This document shows, piece after piece, positions 47,573 through 60,234 of a DNA stretch of 64,000 nt. The DNA comes from Gossypium raimondii (taxonomy: Eukaryota > Streptophyta > Magnoliopsida > Malvales > Malvaceae). The notes below the pieces were generated by a model. The model was not told the origin of the DNA, ran no database searches, and saw only the letters and a list, made by a program, of their open reading frames with translations. Numbering within the stretch: position 1 is the first letter of the stretch; each line of letters opens with the position of its first letter. Position numbers and translations under genes: made by a program. Where the stretch lies: assembly GCF_025698545.1 (NCBI RefSeq), contig NC_068569.1, forward strand, positions 24,242,001 to 24,306,000. Direction: 5' to 3'.

Positions 47573-50500
47573 CTTCTTTGTTTCTGCTCTCCCCGTCATC
47601 GCCTTCGGCGAGCAGCTGAGCCTAGATACAGGTTTGTCACTGTTCCATTCATGAAACAGTATTCAATGGTGAAGTTAAAAGGTTATGTTTAACATGGATT
47701 TGGGTTTAGATGGGAGCCTAAGCACGGTTGAATTGTTGGCATCGACTGCCCTTTGCGGTATTCTACACTCGATATTCGGTGGCCAACCACTTTTGATTCT
47801 TGGAGTTGCAGAGCCAACTGTTATCATGTATACATATTTGTATAACTTTGCAAAAGGAAGAGATGACTTGGGGCAGGAACTATGCTTGGCTTGGGTCGGA
47901 TGGTAAAACGAGTCTCCGTTGTTATAGGTTTTGCGAAAGTTTTGGAAAGTACTGGATCTTCTAAGTTGATAAACGTTTTGCAGGGTTTGTGTTTGGACTG
48001 CTCTCTTGTTGTTTCTGCTTGCAGTATTCAATGCTTGCACGGTAATTAACCGGTTCACAAGGATTGCAGGCGAGATTTTCGGCATGTTGATCAGTGTTCT
48101 GTTTATTCAAGAGGCTATAAAGTATAAAGGTAAAAATCTGATCAAAAGAAAATAAATCATCTACTATATGAAGTTCTAAACACCTACCGATGATTCGATT
48201 GCAGGGAGTTGTGAGTGAATTTCAAGCTCCCGATCATCAAGACGCGAAGTCAGAGAAGTATCAATTTCAATGGGTTTACACAAATGGATTGTTGGGAATC
48301 ATGTTCTCGCTTGGCCTTCTCTATACCCCCTTGAAAAGTCGAAGGGCGAGGTCATAGTGGTATGGCACAGGTTTGTCAAGCAAACAAATTCATAGCATTT
48401 GACTATTTTCGGGTTTAGTATACAAAATAAGCTCTCATAAATGGTCTTTGAATGTTGTGCGTGGTGGTTTAGAAGCTTCATTGCAGATTATGGGGTACCT
48501 TTAATGGTTGTAGTGTGGACAACAATGTCATTTAGTGTACCAAGCAAAGTTCCTTCTGGGGTTCCAAGAAGGCTTTTTAGTCCTCTGCCATGGGAACCTG
48601 CATCATCACAACATTGGACCGTAATTAAGGTAACCGTACTCGCTTATCGTGTATGTCTTGCAAGAAAAGGCTACAAGGTTCAAGGTTGACAGTGTTATAA
48701 ATAATCAAATTGCAAGATATGGGAAGGATCCCTCCATTGTACATCTTTCTTTGCATTTATTCCAAATTGTGATGATTGCGGGACTTTACTTTTTGACCAC
48801 GTGTGTTGCTTGCGAATGGCACAAGAAAAGGAATTCAATCTCAAGAATCCATCTGCATATCATTATGACATCTTGCTGCTTGGATTCATGGTAAACCTCA
48901 TGCTCCAACGGTACGACCACCCGAATTATAAACAATCTTATCGTATACTCACGTTTTACCACCGGGAACATGCTTGCAGACTTTACTTTGTGGACTAATA
49001 TGCCTCCCTCCTTCGAATGGAGTCCTACCACAGTCTCCTATGCATACTAAGAGCCTTGCAGTTCTCAAAGGGCAGGTGGGTACGTACATTCTAAAGCAAA
49101 GTTTCCTACCAGATATAATTGACCTGGTTACATGTTTACGAAATGCAGATCATCCGACAAAGATGGTGCAGAGTGCTAAAGAAAGCATAAAGCATAAAGC
49201 TAGTGACTCCGAAATATACAGCAAAATGCAAGCGGTGTTCATCGAAATGGACAAGAGTCCAGAAGTAAGTGATCCTTTATCTTGAAACATTGCAAATGAC
49301 ATTTTAGTCCACAACTCGTAGTTTTGCTTCAACTCCGAATTGCTTGTCCGTATTCTCCGAATACATAACGATAAGTCTTATACAATGCCTGCATCTGACC
49401 TTAACTGTTCAAGTTACAGACTGCAGTTATTAAAGAGTTAGAAGACTTGAAGAAGGTTGTTATGAAAGGTGAAAATGAAGGAGAAATAAAAAAGGAAACA
49501 TTTGATCCTGAAAAGCATATCGATGCCTACTTGCCAGTTTGAGTTAATGAACAGAGAGTGAGCAATCTTTTGCAGTCACTCCTAGTTGCTGCATCAGTAT
49601 GCGGTATGCCTGCAATCAAGTTGATACCTACATCGGTTCTTTGGGGATATTTCGCGTACATGGCCATCGATAGTCTTCCCGGGAATCAGTTCTGGGAAAG
49701 GATGTTACTTCTCTTCATTGCACCTAGCCGGCGATACCAGTATGCACTCTTTGCTTCAACTACCTTGATTGTTCACAATAAACACATTGCTAGGCAATGT
49801 TGCTAATTCCTCTGTTGCATCAATGATCCAAATTTGCAGGGTGTTGGAACATGTTCATGCTTCATTCGTGGAGTCGGTACTGTACCGATTTATCGCGATA
49901 TTTACGCTCTCCCAGTTCATATATCTCCGCATATGCTTTGGTGTAACATGGATTCCTATAGCTGGAATCTTGTTTCCATTGCCGTTCTTCCTTCTCATCA
50001 TCATAAGGCAATACATTCTCCCAAAGCTCATTCTCCCAAATTATCTCCGTGAACTCGATGAGGCCGAATACGAGGAGCTTACCGGTGCCTTCCCAAGAAC
50101 ATCCCTCAGCATCTCTTCAAGGGTATTTGCTATTGGTCATTTTCTATTTGTAGAGCCATAAAAAACTAACAAAAACAGCTAAAAATGTTGAGTTTTTTTT
50201 TTTGTTAAGAAATGGATATATCTCGTCTTGAGAATGAGGCTGATGCGGTTGAAAGGTTTGATGCTGAGTTATTAGATGAGTTGACAACAAGTAGAGAAGA
50301 GTTAAAGCTCCGAACTGTTAGCTTCAGTGAGGAGCGGAAGGGACAGGTAGGATGCTCCAATTTTTTCGTACCTGTTTTAGGCATTCACATGTGGCATATT
50401 AGCACAATGATATGACTTTCAAAAATATTTTAAATACATGAAAAAACTCAAAAAAGAATCTAAGCATAGGTTTGTGAAATGCATGTCTATATCCAATAAC

Positions 50501-50775
50501 ATAGTTTTTTTGTGCATGATAATCTTTTCGCTATATTAGTCTAAGTTTTTGTTTTCTTTGAATTACCTATATTAACATTCGTGTTTGACATATAGGATAT
50601 GACTTTAAAGAATTCTTCACGTACATGAATCAACTTTGAAAATTCTAACTATACCCATCTATGAATAACATAACTTTTTTATGAATGATTATCTTGCCAA
50701 TGAATTTTATATAACAATGTCTTTTATATTTGTATTTTGCAGGTTTATCCAAAGGATATTGTTGAGGAAGAATGA
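47573..50775 (+). pseudogene. Boron exporter (BOR/SLC4-like) pseudogene, copy 1
   Basis: Exon-like blocks lie at about 47573-47631, 47710-47902, 47984-48122, 48205-48370, 48463-48629, 48716-48890, 48980-49075, 49149-49264, 49420-49739, 49840-50123, 50209-50346 and 50743-50775. In order they code BOR signatures: [139 protein letters not shown] and a C-terminal VYPKDIVEEE. Intact relatives are plasma-membrane borate exporters. Here the first ~70 codons are missing, replaced by the TLC scrap. Lesions: TAG at 48355-48357 (Trp in the intact frame), TGA at 49540-49542 (probably from CGA), a -1 frameshift near 49158, an extra base near 48750, and lost acceptors before 48463 and 48716. No functional transporter is expected. 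Confidence 0.85.
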
Positions 50776-50867
50776 GATTGAGAGATAAGAGTTGAAAAAC
50801 ATGAACATCATATAGGCTTCTTAGATGTTTTCCTTCTCTCTTTTTTTCCCTTTTTCCTTCATGGTTG

Positions 50868-53329
50868 TGTCGAAACTGTTTTTTGAAAAACAAAAATTTT
50901 AGTTGTCGACTTTAAAAATAAAACTGGAGTCGCCACCGATCCTTTATTAAGGTGTGATCGGCCCACCTTAAAAAATATTTTGGCCTACGAATTTTGAGAA
51001 AATGAGTCCGGAGTCGATTCACATACGAGGAAGGTTAGCACCCTCGTAACGCTTGAAATCGGTACCAAATTGATTATTTAATGTCTTAGGGTCGAGGGTT
51101 TAAAAAGATTTTAAAATCAACTCAAACGATAGAATTTAAAAATGGATAATCAATTGCTCAAGTCATGTAAAGAAATCGAGTCCCAATACGTTAGGGTACA
51201 ATTCCTCATAATTCCCGAACTTTGAATATCACTTTATTTTATGCAAAAATTTTCATTTTGAGAAAGTAACATGCCACACCCAATACGTTAGGACACAACA
51301 AGTTAAGTTCCCAAAATAATTTTTATACTCATGCATTTTGAATAAAGAATATCCTCGGTTATTTAAGATTAACAAAGAAAATCCGAACCCAATACGTTAG
51401 GGCTCAATTTCCTCGAATATCCCAAACTTCGAATATTGCTTTTATTCAAAATAAAACTTGAATCAAGTAAAAATGATTTTGATTTATCGAAAAAAAAACC
51501 AAGATTTATTTTCCAAAGGGTATGTTAAAAATTAATGTACAATGTGAAACACAATGTTAATTTCTAACATATATGAATAAATATTTACAAATATATACAA
51601 GTACAATTTACAAGTAAATTAAAAATGTGAGTGTGCATGTATCTTTTTAAAAACATATAAGTTTACATGTGAGAAAAATGAATGAAATATGTAAAAAAAA
51701 ACCTCACCATAATTTTACGAAAATGTATATACTTATGTATGTGAAAATTGTGAAATAAAACAAAAAAGGTGTATGCGTGTATATTTACAAAAAAACAAAA
51801 AATGTATAAGTATATATGTATTGGTAAAACATGAAAATATGTGTGTATTTAAAAAATTATATATGTACAATATGTATATAGAGTAATGAGATACATGAAA
51901 TAACAAAAAATATTTATAATGATTAAAAATGTATGTATATTATAGAAAAGGTATAAATGAATGTTTTGAGTTATAAAATATAAAATGTGTATGTATATTT
52001 ATATATGGACATATATTTGTAAAGAAAGTGAAAATGATATAAAAACATGCGTATATATATATATTTATGAAAGTAAAAGAGAAAAATAAAAAAGTAAAAA
52101 ATAAAAATAAACCAAAGTATAGAAGTATATATATATATGCATATAAAAGTGAGGAAATAAAATACTATGTATAAAATATGTACCAAAATACGTGAACTAT
52201 ATACAAAACAATATATATATATAAATATAAAAAACCGAGGCATGCCTAAGGATATAAAAATAATAAAATGAGAATAAAAATAAAAATAAATAATAATAAT
52301 ATAGTACTAAATAATACAAAAGAAACTAAAAAAATCGATTAAGGATCAAATTGAAAACTAAGCAGAACTTAAGGGCCGCATTTAAAAATAAAAAATCTGA
52401 GAAGGGATTAAATAGAAATGCGCGCAATAAAAGGGGGTCCCAAACAGAAATTAACCCATTCTCTCAGAACGTTGCGCAGCAGCATGGGCCAAATTGAAAT
52501 AAAAATAAAATATGCGTCCCAATTTAAAAAGAAACAAAACAGGTTTAATTGAAGCGTGTTGCAAAAAGGAGGGATCAATTGCGCAAATTTCCCACCTGAC
52601 TTCAGAGCGCGCGGATCCTCCCCTACGGGTCGGGTAACCACGCGGGTCAGGCCTGGGAAAACGGCGCCGTTTTGATCTTTTATTAAAAACAAATTTTTTA
52701 CCAAAAAAACCATTAAAACCCGATTGAAAGAAGGAAAAAAAATAAAAAAGAAAAAAATCCATATACCCTCTGCTAGGGTTTCATTTCTGCGCCGCCGTCG
52801 CCCTCAATCCCCTCACCAAAACTCCGATTGCGACGGAGATGGTGGTGGCGCGGCGGCTCCGACAAAAGGGTAAGCCTTTCTCCCTTCTCTTTTATATTTT
52901 TTTAAACAAAAAAAAACACTAGGTGCGTAAATAAATAAATCAAACACCCACAAAACAATCTAAAAAAATCACCTCTATTATTCAAAAAGTTTGAATCCCT
53001 CTCCCCATTTACAAATTTTAATCGGCTTTTAAATAGCCGAAAGTAACAAAAAAAATAAAAATCAAAACAGAAAATCCCCTCTTTTTTGTTATTTTTCCTT
53101 GTCGTTGGTGCCTTGTTCCTGTTTATTGCTGCAGGTGCAAGACAAGGCGCACGTGGAGGCGCGATTTGCGCGGAGAGGGACTCTGGCTGCTGCGGTAGAG
53201 GCGGCTGCGTATAGGGGAGGCTGGTTTAGGGTTTCAGCAAACTAATTTTGCTGGGCTAGGGTTCGAAAAAATGGTTGTTGGACCGTACAGGTTATTGGGT
53301 TTGGGCCCAGGCACTATTGGGCTTGTACA
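50868..53329 (-). repeat. 3' LTR of element 3
   Basis: Begins TGTCGAAACTG and ends GGGCTTGTACA. The centre (51580-52240) is TATG-rich microsatellite. Confidence 0.85.
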
Positions 53330-53638
53330 GCTGCCCCTCTTTGCTCATTGTCGTGTAACGGGAGCAGAGCAAAGACTAAAAGCCCAATTGTGCCTGGTCT
53401 TATCGAGCCTCAACTTCTTCAGTGCTTCTTTCTTCAGGTAGCATCATTCCTTCCTACTGCATCTTCAGAAGGAAAAGTACTTCCTAACGAAATTTGAGTC
53501 GCCACTGATCCTTTATTAAGGTGTGATCGGCCCACCTTAAAAAATATTTTGGCCTACGAATTTTGAGAAAATGAGTCTTCAATGTACTCCACTGCAACCT
53601 CAGGGAGGTAAAATTCACCATCTTTGACCTGCTCAAGC
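53330..53638 (-). other. 309-bp interior of element 3 with an LTR sliver
   Basis: Plus order: reversed purine tract and its flank (53330-53487), an ~88-bp piece identical but for one base to the left LTR (53490-53577, compare 50926-51013), one minisatellite unit (CTCCACTGCAACCTCAGGGA), then AAGC, the last bases of the primer-site edge, directly before the second LTR. Confidence 0.8.
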
Positions 53639-56122
53639 TGTCGAAACCGTTTTTTTGAAAACAAAAATTTAGTTGTCGACTTTAAAAAAAAAATAAAACT
53701 GGAGTCGCCACCGATCCTTTATTAAGGTGTGACCGGCCCACCTTAAAAATTATTTTGGTCTGCGAATTTTGAAAACAGGTTCGGGAGTCAGTTACGCACG
53801 AGGAAGGGTTAGCACCCTCGTAACGCCCAAAAATCGGTACCAAATTGACTATTTAATGTCTTAGTGTCGAAAGTTAAAAAAGATTTTAAAACAAGTTTGG
53901 ATGATGAAATTTGCAAAAGGATAACCAATTGTTCAAGTCATGTAAAGAAATCGAATCCCAATACGTTAGGGTACAATTTCTCATAATCCCCGAACTTTGG
54001 ATATCTCTCTTATTTTATGAAAATCTTCATTTCGAGAAAGTAACATGCCACACCCAATACGTTAGGACACAACAAATTAAGTTTCCAAAAATGATTTTTA
54101 TGCATTTTGAATAAAAAACTATTCTCGGTCATTTAGGATTGACGAAGAAAATCGGAACCCAATACGTTAGGGCTCAATTTCCCTCGAAAATCCCAAACTT
54201 CCAAAAATACTTTTATTCAAAAAACCTTTAAATCAAGAAAAAAATTTTGATAAATGGTAAAAATCAAAATATATATTTTAAAAAAAAAACAGGTATGTTA
54301 AAAAGTTAATGTATAACATGGAACCGAAATTTAAAATTAAATTATACACGTATATATACATTTACAAAATATACGGATATAGGCACATACAAATAAATTT
54401 AAAAGTACACATGTGCATGGGCTTAGCATACATATAAGAATACATAAAACACATCAATCCAAAAACCTAATAAAATGTATGCATGTATTTGAATATTATG
54501 AGAATGGAAAGTTTGGATATATACTTATGCATAAAACAAAAATGTGCAAGTATTCTAAAATGTATATGCATACATATATATATGTTTGTAAAAATTTATG
54601 AAGAATAATATATAAAATACGTATATACATATTTACAATGGTAAAAACAAAATTGAATCTAAAATATAAAGGTGTATATAAGTATGTATATATATATATA
54701 GAAAAATAAAGATGTATTTAGAGCCATATAGATATATATGAATTATTAAATATATGGAAAAACAAATGAAAATATGTACATAAAAAGAGGTATGTATGTA
54801 GGTATATTTACAAAAAGCAGGAAAAAACTAAAGTATAAAAATGTTTATATATGTATATAGAAGTTATGAAAGAAAGTAGAAATGAAACATGTGAATAAAA
54901 TATAATATATGTATACTATAAAAACGTACCTACATATATATATATATTAAAAACATGCATGTATTCTATATATAAAAGTATATATATATTATATAAGAAC
55001 CATGCGAATGAGTATAGAAATAATAATAGTAATAAGCAATAATAAATAATACAATAACAATGGTATTTAAAAAAGAAAAGAGAAAAAACGGACCAAATTG
55101 AATAAAAACTAAAATAAATGGGGCAAATTTTAATAAAAATAAAAACAAAAAGAAGAAAGGGACCCATTCGAATGCGCGCGAAACAAGGGAGGGCCAAAAA
55201 TGCAATTATCCCGCATTCCTCAAAACGCAGCGCAACAATGGACTAAATTGCAATGAAAACCAAATGCGCGGCCCAATTTTTAAAAAAAGTAAAGAGGATT
55301 CAATCGAAACACGCTGCAAAAGGAAGGGCCAATTGCGCAAATAGACCATGTGACGTCAGAGCGCGCGGATCCTCCCCTTCGGGTCGGGTCACCGCGCGGG
55401 TCTGCCTTAATGAAAACGGCGTCGTTTTGATTGTTAATTAAAACAAATTTTCCCTTTCAAAATCATTTGAAACTGAATGAAAAGAGGGAAAAAAAAACTA
55501 TGCTTCTGGTGCTCTGCTAGGGTTTCACCCCTAGCGTCCTCGCGTCGCCCCTCCGGCGATTCGGACGATCCGAAGTCCGACACCGATTCCGACGACTCAG
55601 GTAAGTTTTCTTTTTCTTTTTCTTTTTCTCTGCTATTTTAAATGAAAACAAAATGAAAAATAAAAGAAAATAAAAAAAATAAAACAATAGACCCTTTTAA
55701 CAAAAAAAAGTAATCACCTTTAAAAACAAGTTTATTGCTTTTTTATTCTTGATTCCCTATCAAAAGATCCGTCCCATTTACAGATTAAAATATAGCCTTT
55801 TATAGGCCGAAAGAAAAAACAAAAAAAAAATTATTTGCTTGTTTTTTCCCCTTCGGACTCTTTAAGTCCGCGTTTGCAGGTACGTGGAGAGTCTGGCATG
55901 CGTGGAGGCCGAGACTTGCGGCGTCCGGATCTTCTTGGGGCGCAAAAAGCGGGGAGCTGCGGCGCTCCCATGTTGTCATTAGGGTTTTTAGTTTTGGTTT
56001 AGTTTTGGGTCTGTAAGGCCATTGGGCTTGTAGCTGGACTGTTTTTATTATTTGGGTCAATTAATTGGGCTTGCACTGCCTTCTTTTTGTGTTTGGACCC
56101 AGGCCGATTGGGCCTTATTACA
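53639..56122 (-). repeat. 5' LTR of element 3
   Basis: Begins TGTCGAAACCG and ends GGCCTTATTACA. Recognisably the same family as 50868-53329, but with many substitutions, indels and a different end section. Confidence 0.85.
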
Positions 56123-56127
56123 GGTTG

Positions 56128-58740
56128 AATCTGAAAAATTTCACTTAGCCCTTCCAAATATGTAAAATGTAAATATACTTTCAAGTAAACTACAGAAACA
56201 TGCATGTAGTGTGTCTTTTCACCTTCAACACGTAAATCTATTTCCATGTAAAGTGCAAATCTATTTCATTGTTTTTTTTCAAAGGGAAAAAAAGAAATAT
56301 GGTTGTCGACCGGTCTGGACCAATCAGTTAGGGTATTGGTCCAGAAAGATATTAGACCGGTTGATTTGTGAATAAAAAAGAATTAAGTTAAAAAACTAGT
56401 TGAACTATTTTTTATTTGTATTTTTATAAATCTCTTAATGACTAATTTAATTTAATTGTACAAACCAATTAAACCGACAAATCAATAATTTAATCATCAA
56501 TCTGATTTTAAAAACCTTTCCTTAATCACACAAAAAAGAAATAAATTGGGGAATTGTCATTTTCAACATAAAATCCGTTCAGATTCTAATAAAATAATAA
56601 TTTTGCTGACGAAGTTAAAATCCACCAAAATATTTCGTCACTAAAAAGCATTTTACTTGTAGTATTAGCAACAAAAGAACCTGTAGAGACTAATATTATA
56701 CGTGCAAACATGAGTAGTCCCAGAGGCTAGAGAGATTTTCGATTGACAATATTATTGTCGAGATAGTGAGATTATTTTTTAAAAAATGATTGCAGAACGA
56801 AATGTCCTGTAATAATAAAATTCTCTCATGTAATAACAAAATCCCGTCATTGTATAAAAGGTAAAAAAAAAAATACAAATAGTGAGGTCCCCTACCATAA
56901 CTCACGCAAACCTCAAACATTTGAGGTAGGGTGTTAGAGAAAGATATATTTGGTTTGTTTTAAGTGTTTTTAACTTGGGATTTTCTTTACAAGCTCATTA
57001 GTTTAAGTTACAGTTGTCTATCCTTCGTTGGGTGTTTGAAGAGGTGGATTCTGCATGTGCACTTGATCACCCATTAAAGAAATCTCAACATTTGCATTTG
57101 ATGGGATTTGGACCTGTGCCCTACAACATAGAGGGAACTTATGAAAAAAAAAACTCATTCAAATACCAACCTTATCACAGTTTACCAAGACAAGCTATTA
57201 CTAACATTGCCTAAAACACAAAGCAAGAAGGTAAAGACTTAGGCCCCATGGCTTTTGACGTCAAAACTGCGGTGCGAAAGTGTTTTTTCACCGAAACACA
57301 AAAGCTGATATTTAGGTACTTTTAGCTTTTGGCTTTTGTGTTTGAGAGTGAAAAATATCAAAATATCCTTATTTATATTAATTATTTAAAAGGTATATAA
57401 AAGTAGATTAATTTATATTTTATGTATCACCATATTAAAATATTAAAATCTAATTTATTATTATATTTAAGTTATTAAATGATTTTATGTATCATTAATT
57501 TTACAATAATATATTAATTACTTAAAAGGTATTTAAAATTTAAACTTAATGTACCATTATATTAAATTATTTAAATATCGTATAATTTAACTAATTTTAA
57601 CTTTCACGTACCATTATATTAAATTATTTAAATATTGTATAATTTAACTAATTTTAACTTTTAACTTCGTGTCTAAAATAATATTTTAACCTTCAACTAT
57701 AATTTTCTTTTAAAACAATAGAGAACACTAAAAATTAATAAACCACACTTTTTCACGGTATCTTTCTATCACACTTTTGAAAAACATTTATTGACCACAA
57801 TAAAAAAACGTAGATATTCAACAAGGAAAAAACTCAGACGACGCAAAGCACAATTCTAAGATGGCATAATTCTTCAAAGCCAATTAAATGTGCGTACGTG
57901 TCTCAACAATTTTGATCCTCCAATTTGCCCATCCTAGAAAACAATCACATAACATTCTCATTATTTGGTAAAAACTCAAATGACAATTTTATCCACCAAA
58001 AACAAAGTCATTGTGGTTATAAAACGTGCATGTAGCATGCAACTCCTCCCTGTCACACGTATTGCTCAATTACAAGTTGCCAAGACTCCTACCCCTCTTA
58101 AAAAGTATAAATCTGAAACTACATTACTTCGTTTTGGGAAAGGGCACTTTATAACTATTACCTCATATTTCCTTTGACTTGAGTTAGAAAATTGTTATAC
58201 ATGCCTCACCAACCATGTCTAAGATAAACTCACTCGTCAGCGACGCCTCAATAAGTATGATCTTCACAATCACATACATGGTTGACACGTGGAACGATTT
58301 CACTCTACTTCATCAAAGATAGATTTAGAACCTTCTCGCATGAAACACACATGAGACTTTATCAAGTCTATAATTGATATGAGTTATTTGCTGAATCTAA
58401 TCCCATCGATTACTAAAAATTTAGATTACCTATAACCATAAGTTGTCTTCTCACATTATAATCTAAGTATGTAATATAATTTAACGTTTGTTAAACCTCA
58501 AATAACCAGTGAACCAATTTTTATTTATACAATTTACTTTACTTGTAAAAATATTGTGGACATCATACAAAAAATATTAAATAATTATATAATAAGTTTT
58601 TTATTTAATCAATTCGAAAAATTACAAGTACATCATGAAAAAATCATTACAGGGAAAAATGCTAACAATTCAATTAAAGCAAATCTTAGCACACCTCCAC
58701 TGTTTGAACTACCATGTTCTTTCTTCTTCCTAATTTTACC
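56128..58740. other. Intergenic stretch before duplication copy 2
   Basis: No gene recognised. 56300-56520 looks like a small decayed hAT-like element (GACCGGTCTGGACCAAT facing AACCGACAAATCAATAAT and ending ATTTTAAAAACC). 57240-57790 has A/T-rich repeats (TTATATTAAATTATTTAAAT twice near 57560 and 57612). The rest is AT-rich. Confidence 0.45.
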
Positions 58741-59360
58741 CTCAATATTAAAGATGTTAAGACGCTCTTTACTCGGCGTCGACTTGCTGCACCACTCTTC
58801 ATCTAGTAACAAGCCTATGAAGATTATCTTCAATTCATATATATATATAATTGGTTTGTTATCAATACGGATTATCCAACACCACCTAAGCTTGAAGTGA
58901 TGTTCTTAGCAATATATTCCTATGTGTATATATATTTGAAATTTCCAGTCTGTGCAATTTAATTTGTATGTCTTTTAATTTATTTAAATTTAGAATTTAC
59001 ATGTTAGTCACCAAATTAACTCTTAAAATGTAAAACCCAAATGCAGTGTTTTTGAATATATATATATATATATATAGGCCTTTGAGTCCAAAATATCCAA
59101 CTTCTAATATAGTATACATAATGTTTTCTAAAAGCAAATTCAATAAAATGGGTTCAAAATAGCCAACTTCAGACCTTCTAAATTCCCAAGAAAAAACAAC
59201 AAAAGCCAAAAAAGATAAACCCCAAATCTCTGCTATGATTGAGGAAACCTAAGCAGACAATAATGCTAAATAGAACAACAGAATCAAGGAACGAAAAAAG
59301 ATACAAAAACCCAAGTCAGAAATATGTAATCAGAATGGCAAAAGTGAAGGGAAGGGGAAC

Positions 59361-59559
59361 CTGAAATGGAAGTAACGGCAGAGTGAAGGAGAGAAACAGA
59401 GGTGTTAACAAAGAGAGGGTCACGAGAGAGGGAAAACCTAATGACCCAATTGGCAAATTGGTAAAAGCAACCCCCAGCAAAGATGTAAAGGAGGTCCCTC
59501 CGCTTGTTGAAGAGTATTTGGAAGAAAGCAGAGATCACCCAGAGAAGCAGAGTTGCTGA
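59361..59559 (-). pseudogene. TLC exon 1 copy, start lost
   Basis: Codes WVISAFFQILFNKRRDLLY through LLHSAVTSIS with the same donor (CAG|GTTCCC) as the intact gene. Upstream of GCTGAGAA the sequence is unrelated to the intact gene, so the initiator codon and first ~17 residues are absent. No exon 2 or 3 follows within copy 2. A relic produced by the segmental duplication. Confidence 0.75.
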
Positions 59560-59928
59560 GAAAAGCGCTATAGAGGTTAAAACGATTGAGATAACACAAG
59601 GTCCTTGGCTTAGGGTCGATGGGGGGCCATAGAGGAACCCAACTGCTCAACAACAAAACCACACATCACAAATTTGCCCAAGATTATGGGTAAGGGAAAA
59701 TCGATGATCCAAGGGTCTCTTCATATCAAGTAGAAATCTCTTTAACCCTAATGCTCACTCTAAAACAAGCAAAGTTGGTTCCGTTGAAACCAAATGATAT
59801 TATAGGGGATCCACAAAGATATTGAACCATCCCAAACTCGGAGGGAACAATTTTGGGAGACAGTTGTGATGTTCAACTGCCACTTTGCACTCAGCAAAAT
59901 ATATTGAATCTGTGGGAGAATGGCTCCA
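59560..59928. other. Unmatched patch between TLC relic and RING copy 2
   Basis: Replaces the TLC N-terminal region of copy 1. Homology resumes at CCATTAGCCAAGA. No ORF of a known family. Confidence 0.5.
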
Positions 59929-60234
59929 TTAGCCAAGAATGTGAAATCCAGTTTTCTCAAGAAAATTAAGATTGCAGATTGTTCAACATGCTATTCAATT
60001 TTCTTGGCTTAATTTTGAGGCTCTTATCATTATATATTCTAATGACGTTGTAAAAGTTAAAAAGTACCATTAAAAATTAAAATTTCAATAATGAAAAAGA
60101 ATTAGATATGTGATAAAGGGTTACACTTACAATTGAGAGTAATGTTGATCAACATTTTTTATATATAATTTACTTTGTGAAAATACAAAAATCAAAAGCA
60201 TGTTAAAAATAAGAGACTCGAAATAAATATAGAA

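Larger units (their letters stand above)
45011..49586. repeat. Segmental duplication, copy 1
   Basis: Matches 58741-63379 in the same order and orientation: TLC intron 1 and exon 1, RING gene, TLC exon-2 scrap, BOR fragment. Long stretches differ by only occasional bases. Two patches are replaced rather than mutated (45821-46082 against 59560-59928, and about 46250-46590 against 60080-60390). Confidence 0.9.
50868..56122 (-). mobile_element. Ogre-related element 3, almost no interior
   Basis: Two LTRs (50868-53329 and 53639-56122) flank only 309 bp of interior. The target duplication GGTTG lies at 50863-50867 and 56123-56127. The purine tract in reverse (GCTGCCCCTCTTTGC) after 53329 fixes the minus orientation. 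No gag, pol or complete primer site remains. The LTRs differ from each other far more than those of element 1. It inserted about 90 bp beyond the BOR stop codon, probably in the former 3' UTR. Confidence 0.85.

Noticed and set aside
47675..48085. 136-residue minus-strand frame, also at 61458-61868
   Set aside because: It is the antisense shadow of BOR exons, which have recognisable protein motifs on the plus strand.
47573..50775. A working boron transporter
   Set aside because: Missing N-terminal exons, two in-frame stops, frameshifts and lost splice acceptors.
53639..56122. A separate solo LTR next to element 3
   Set aside because: The shared GGTTG flanks at 50863 and 56123 and the absence of any target duplication around either LTR alone show one insertion with two LTRs.
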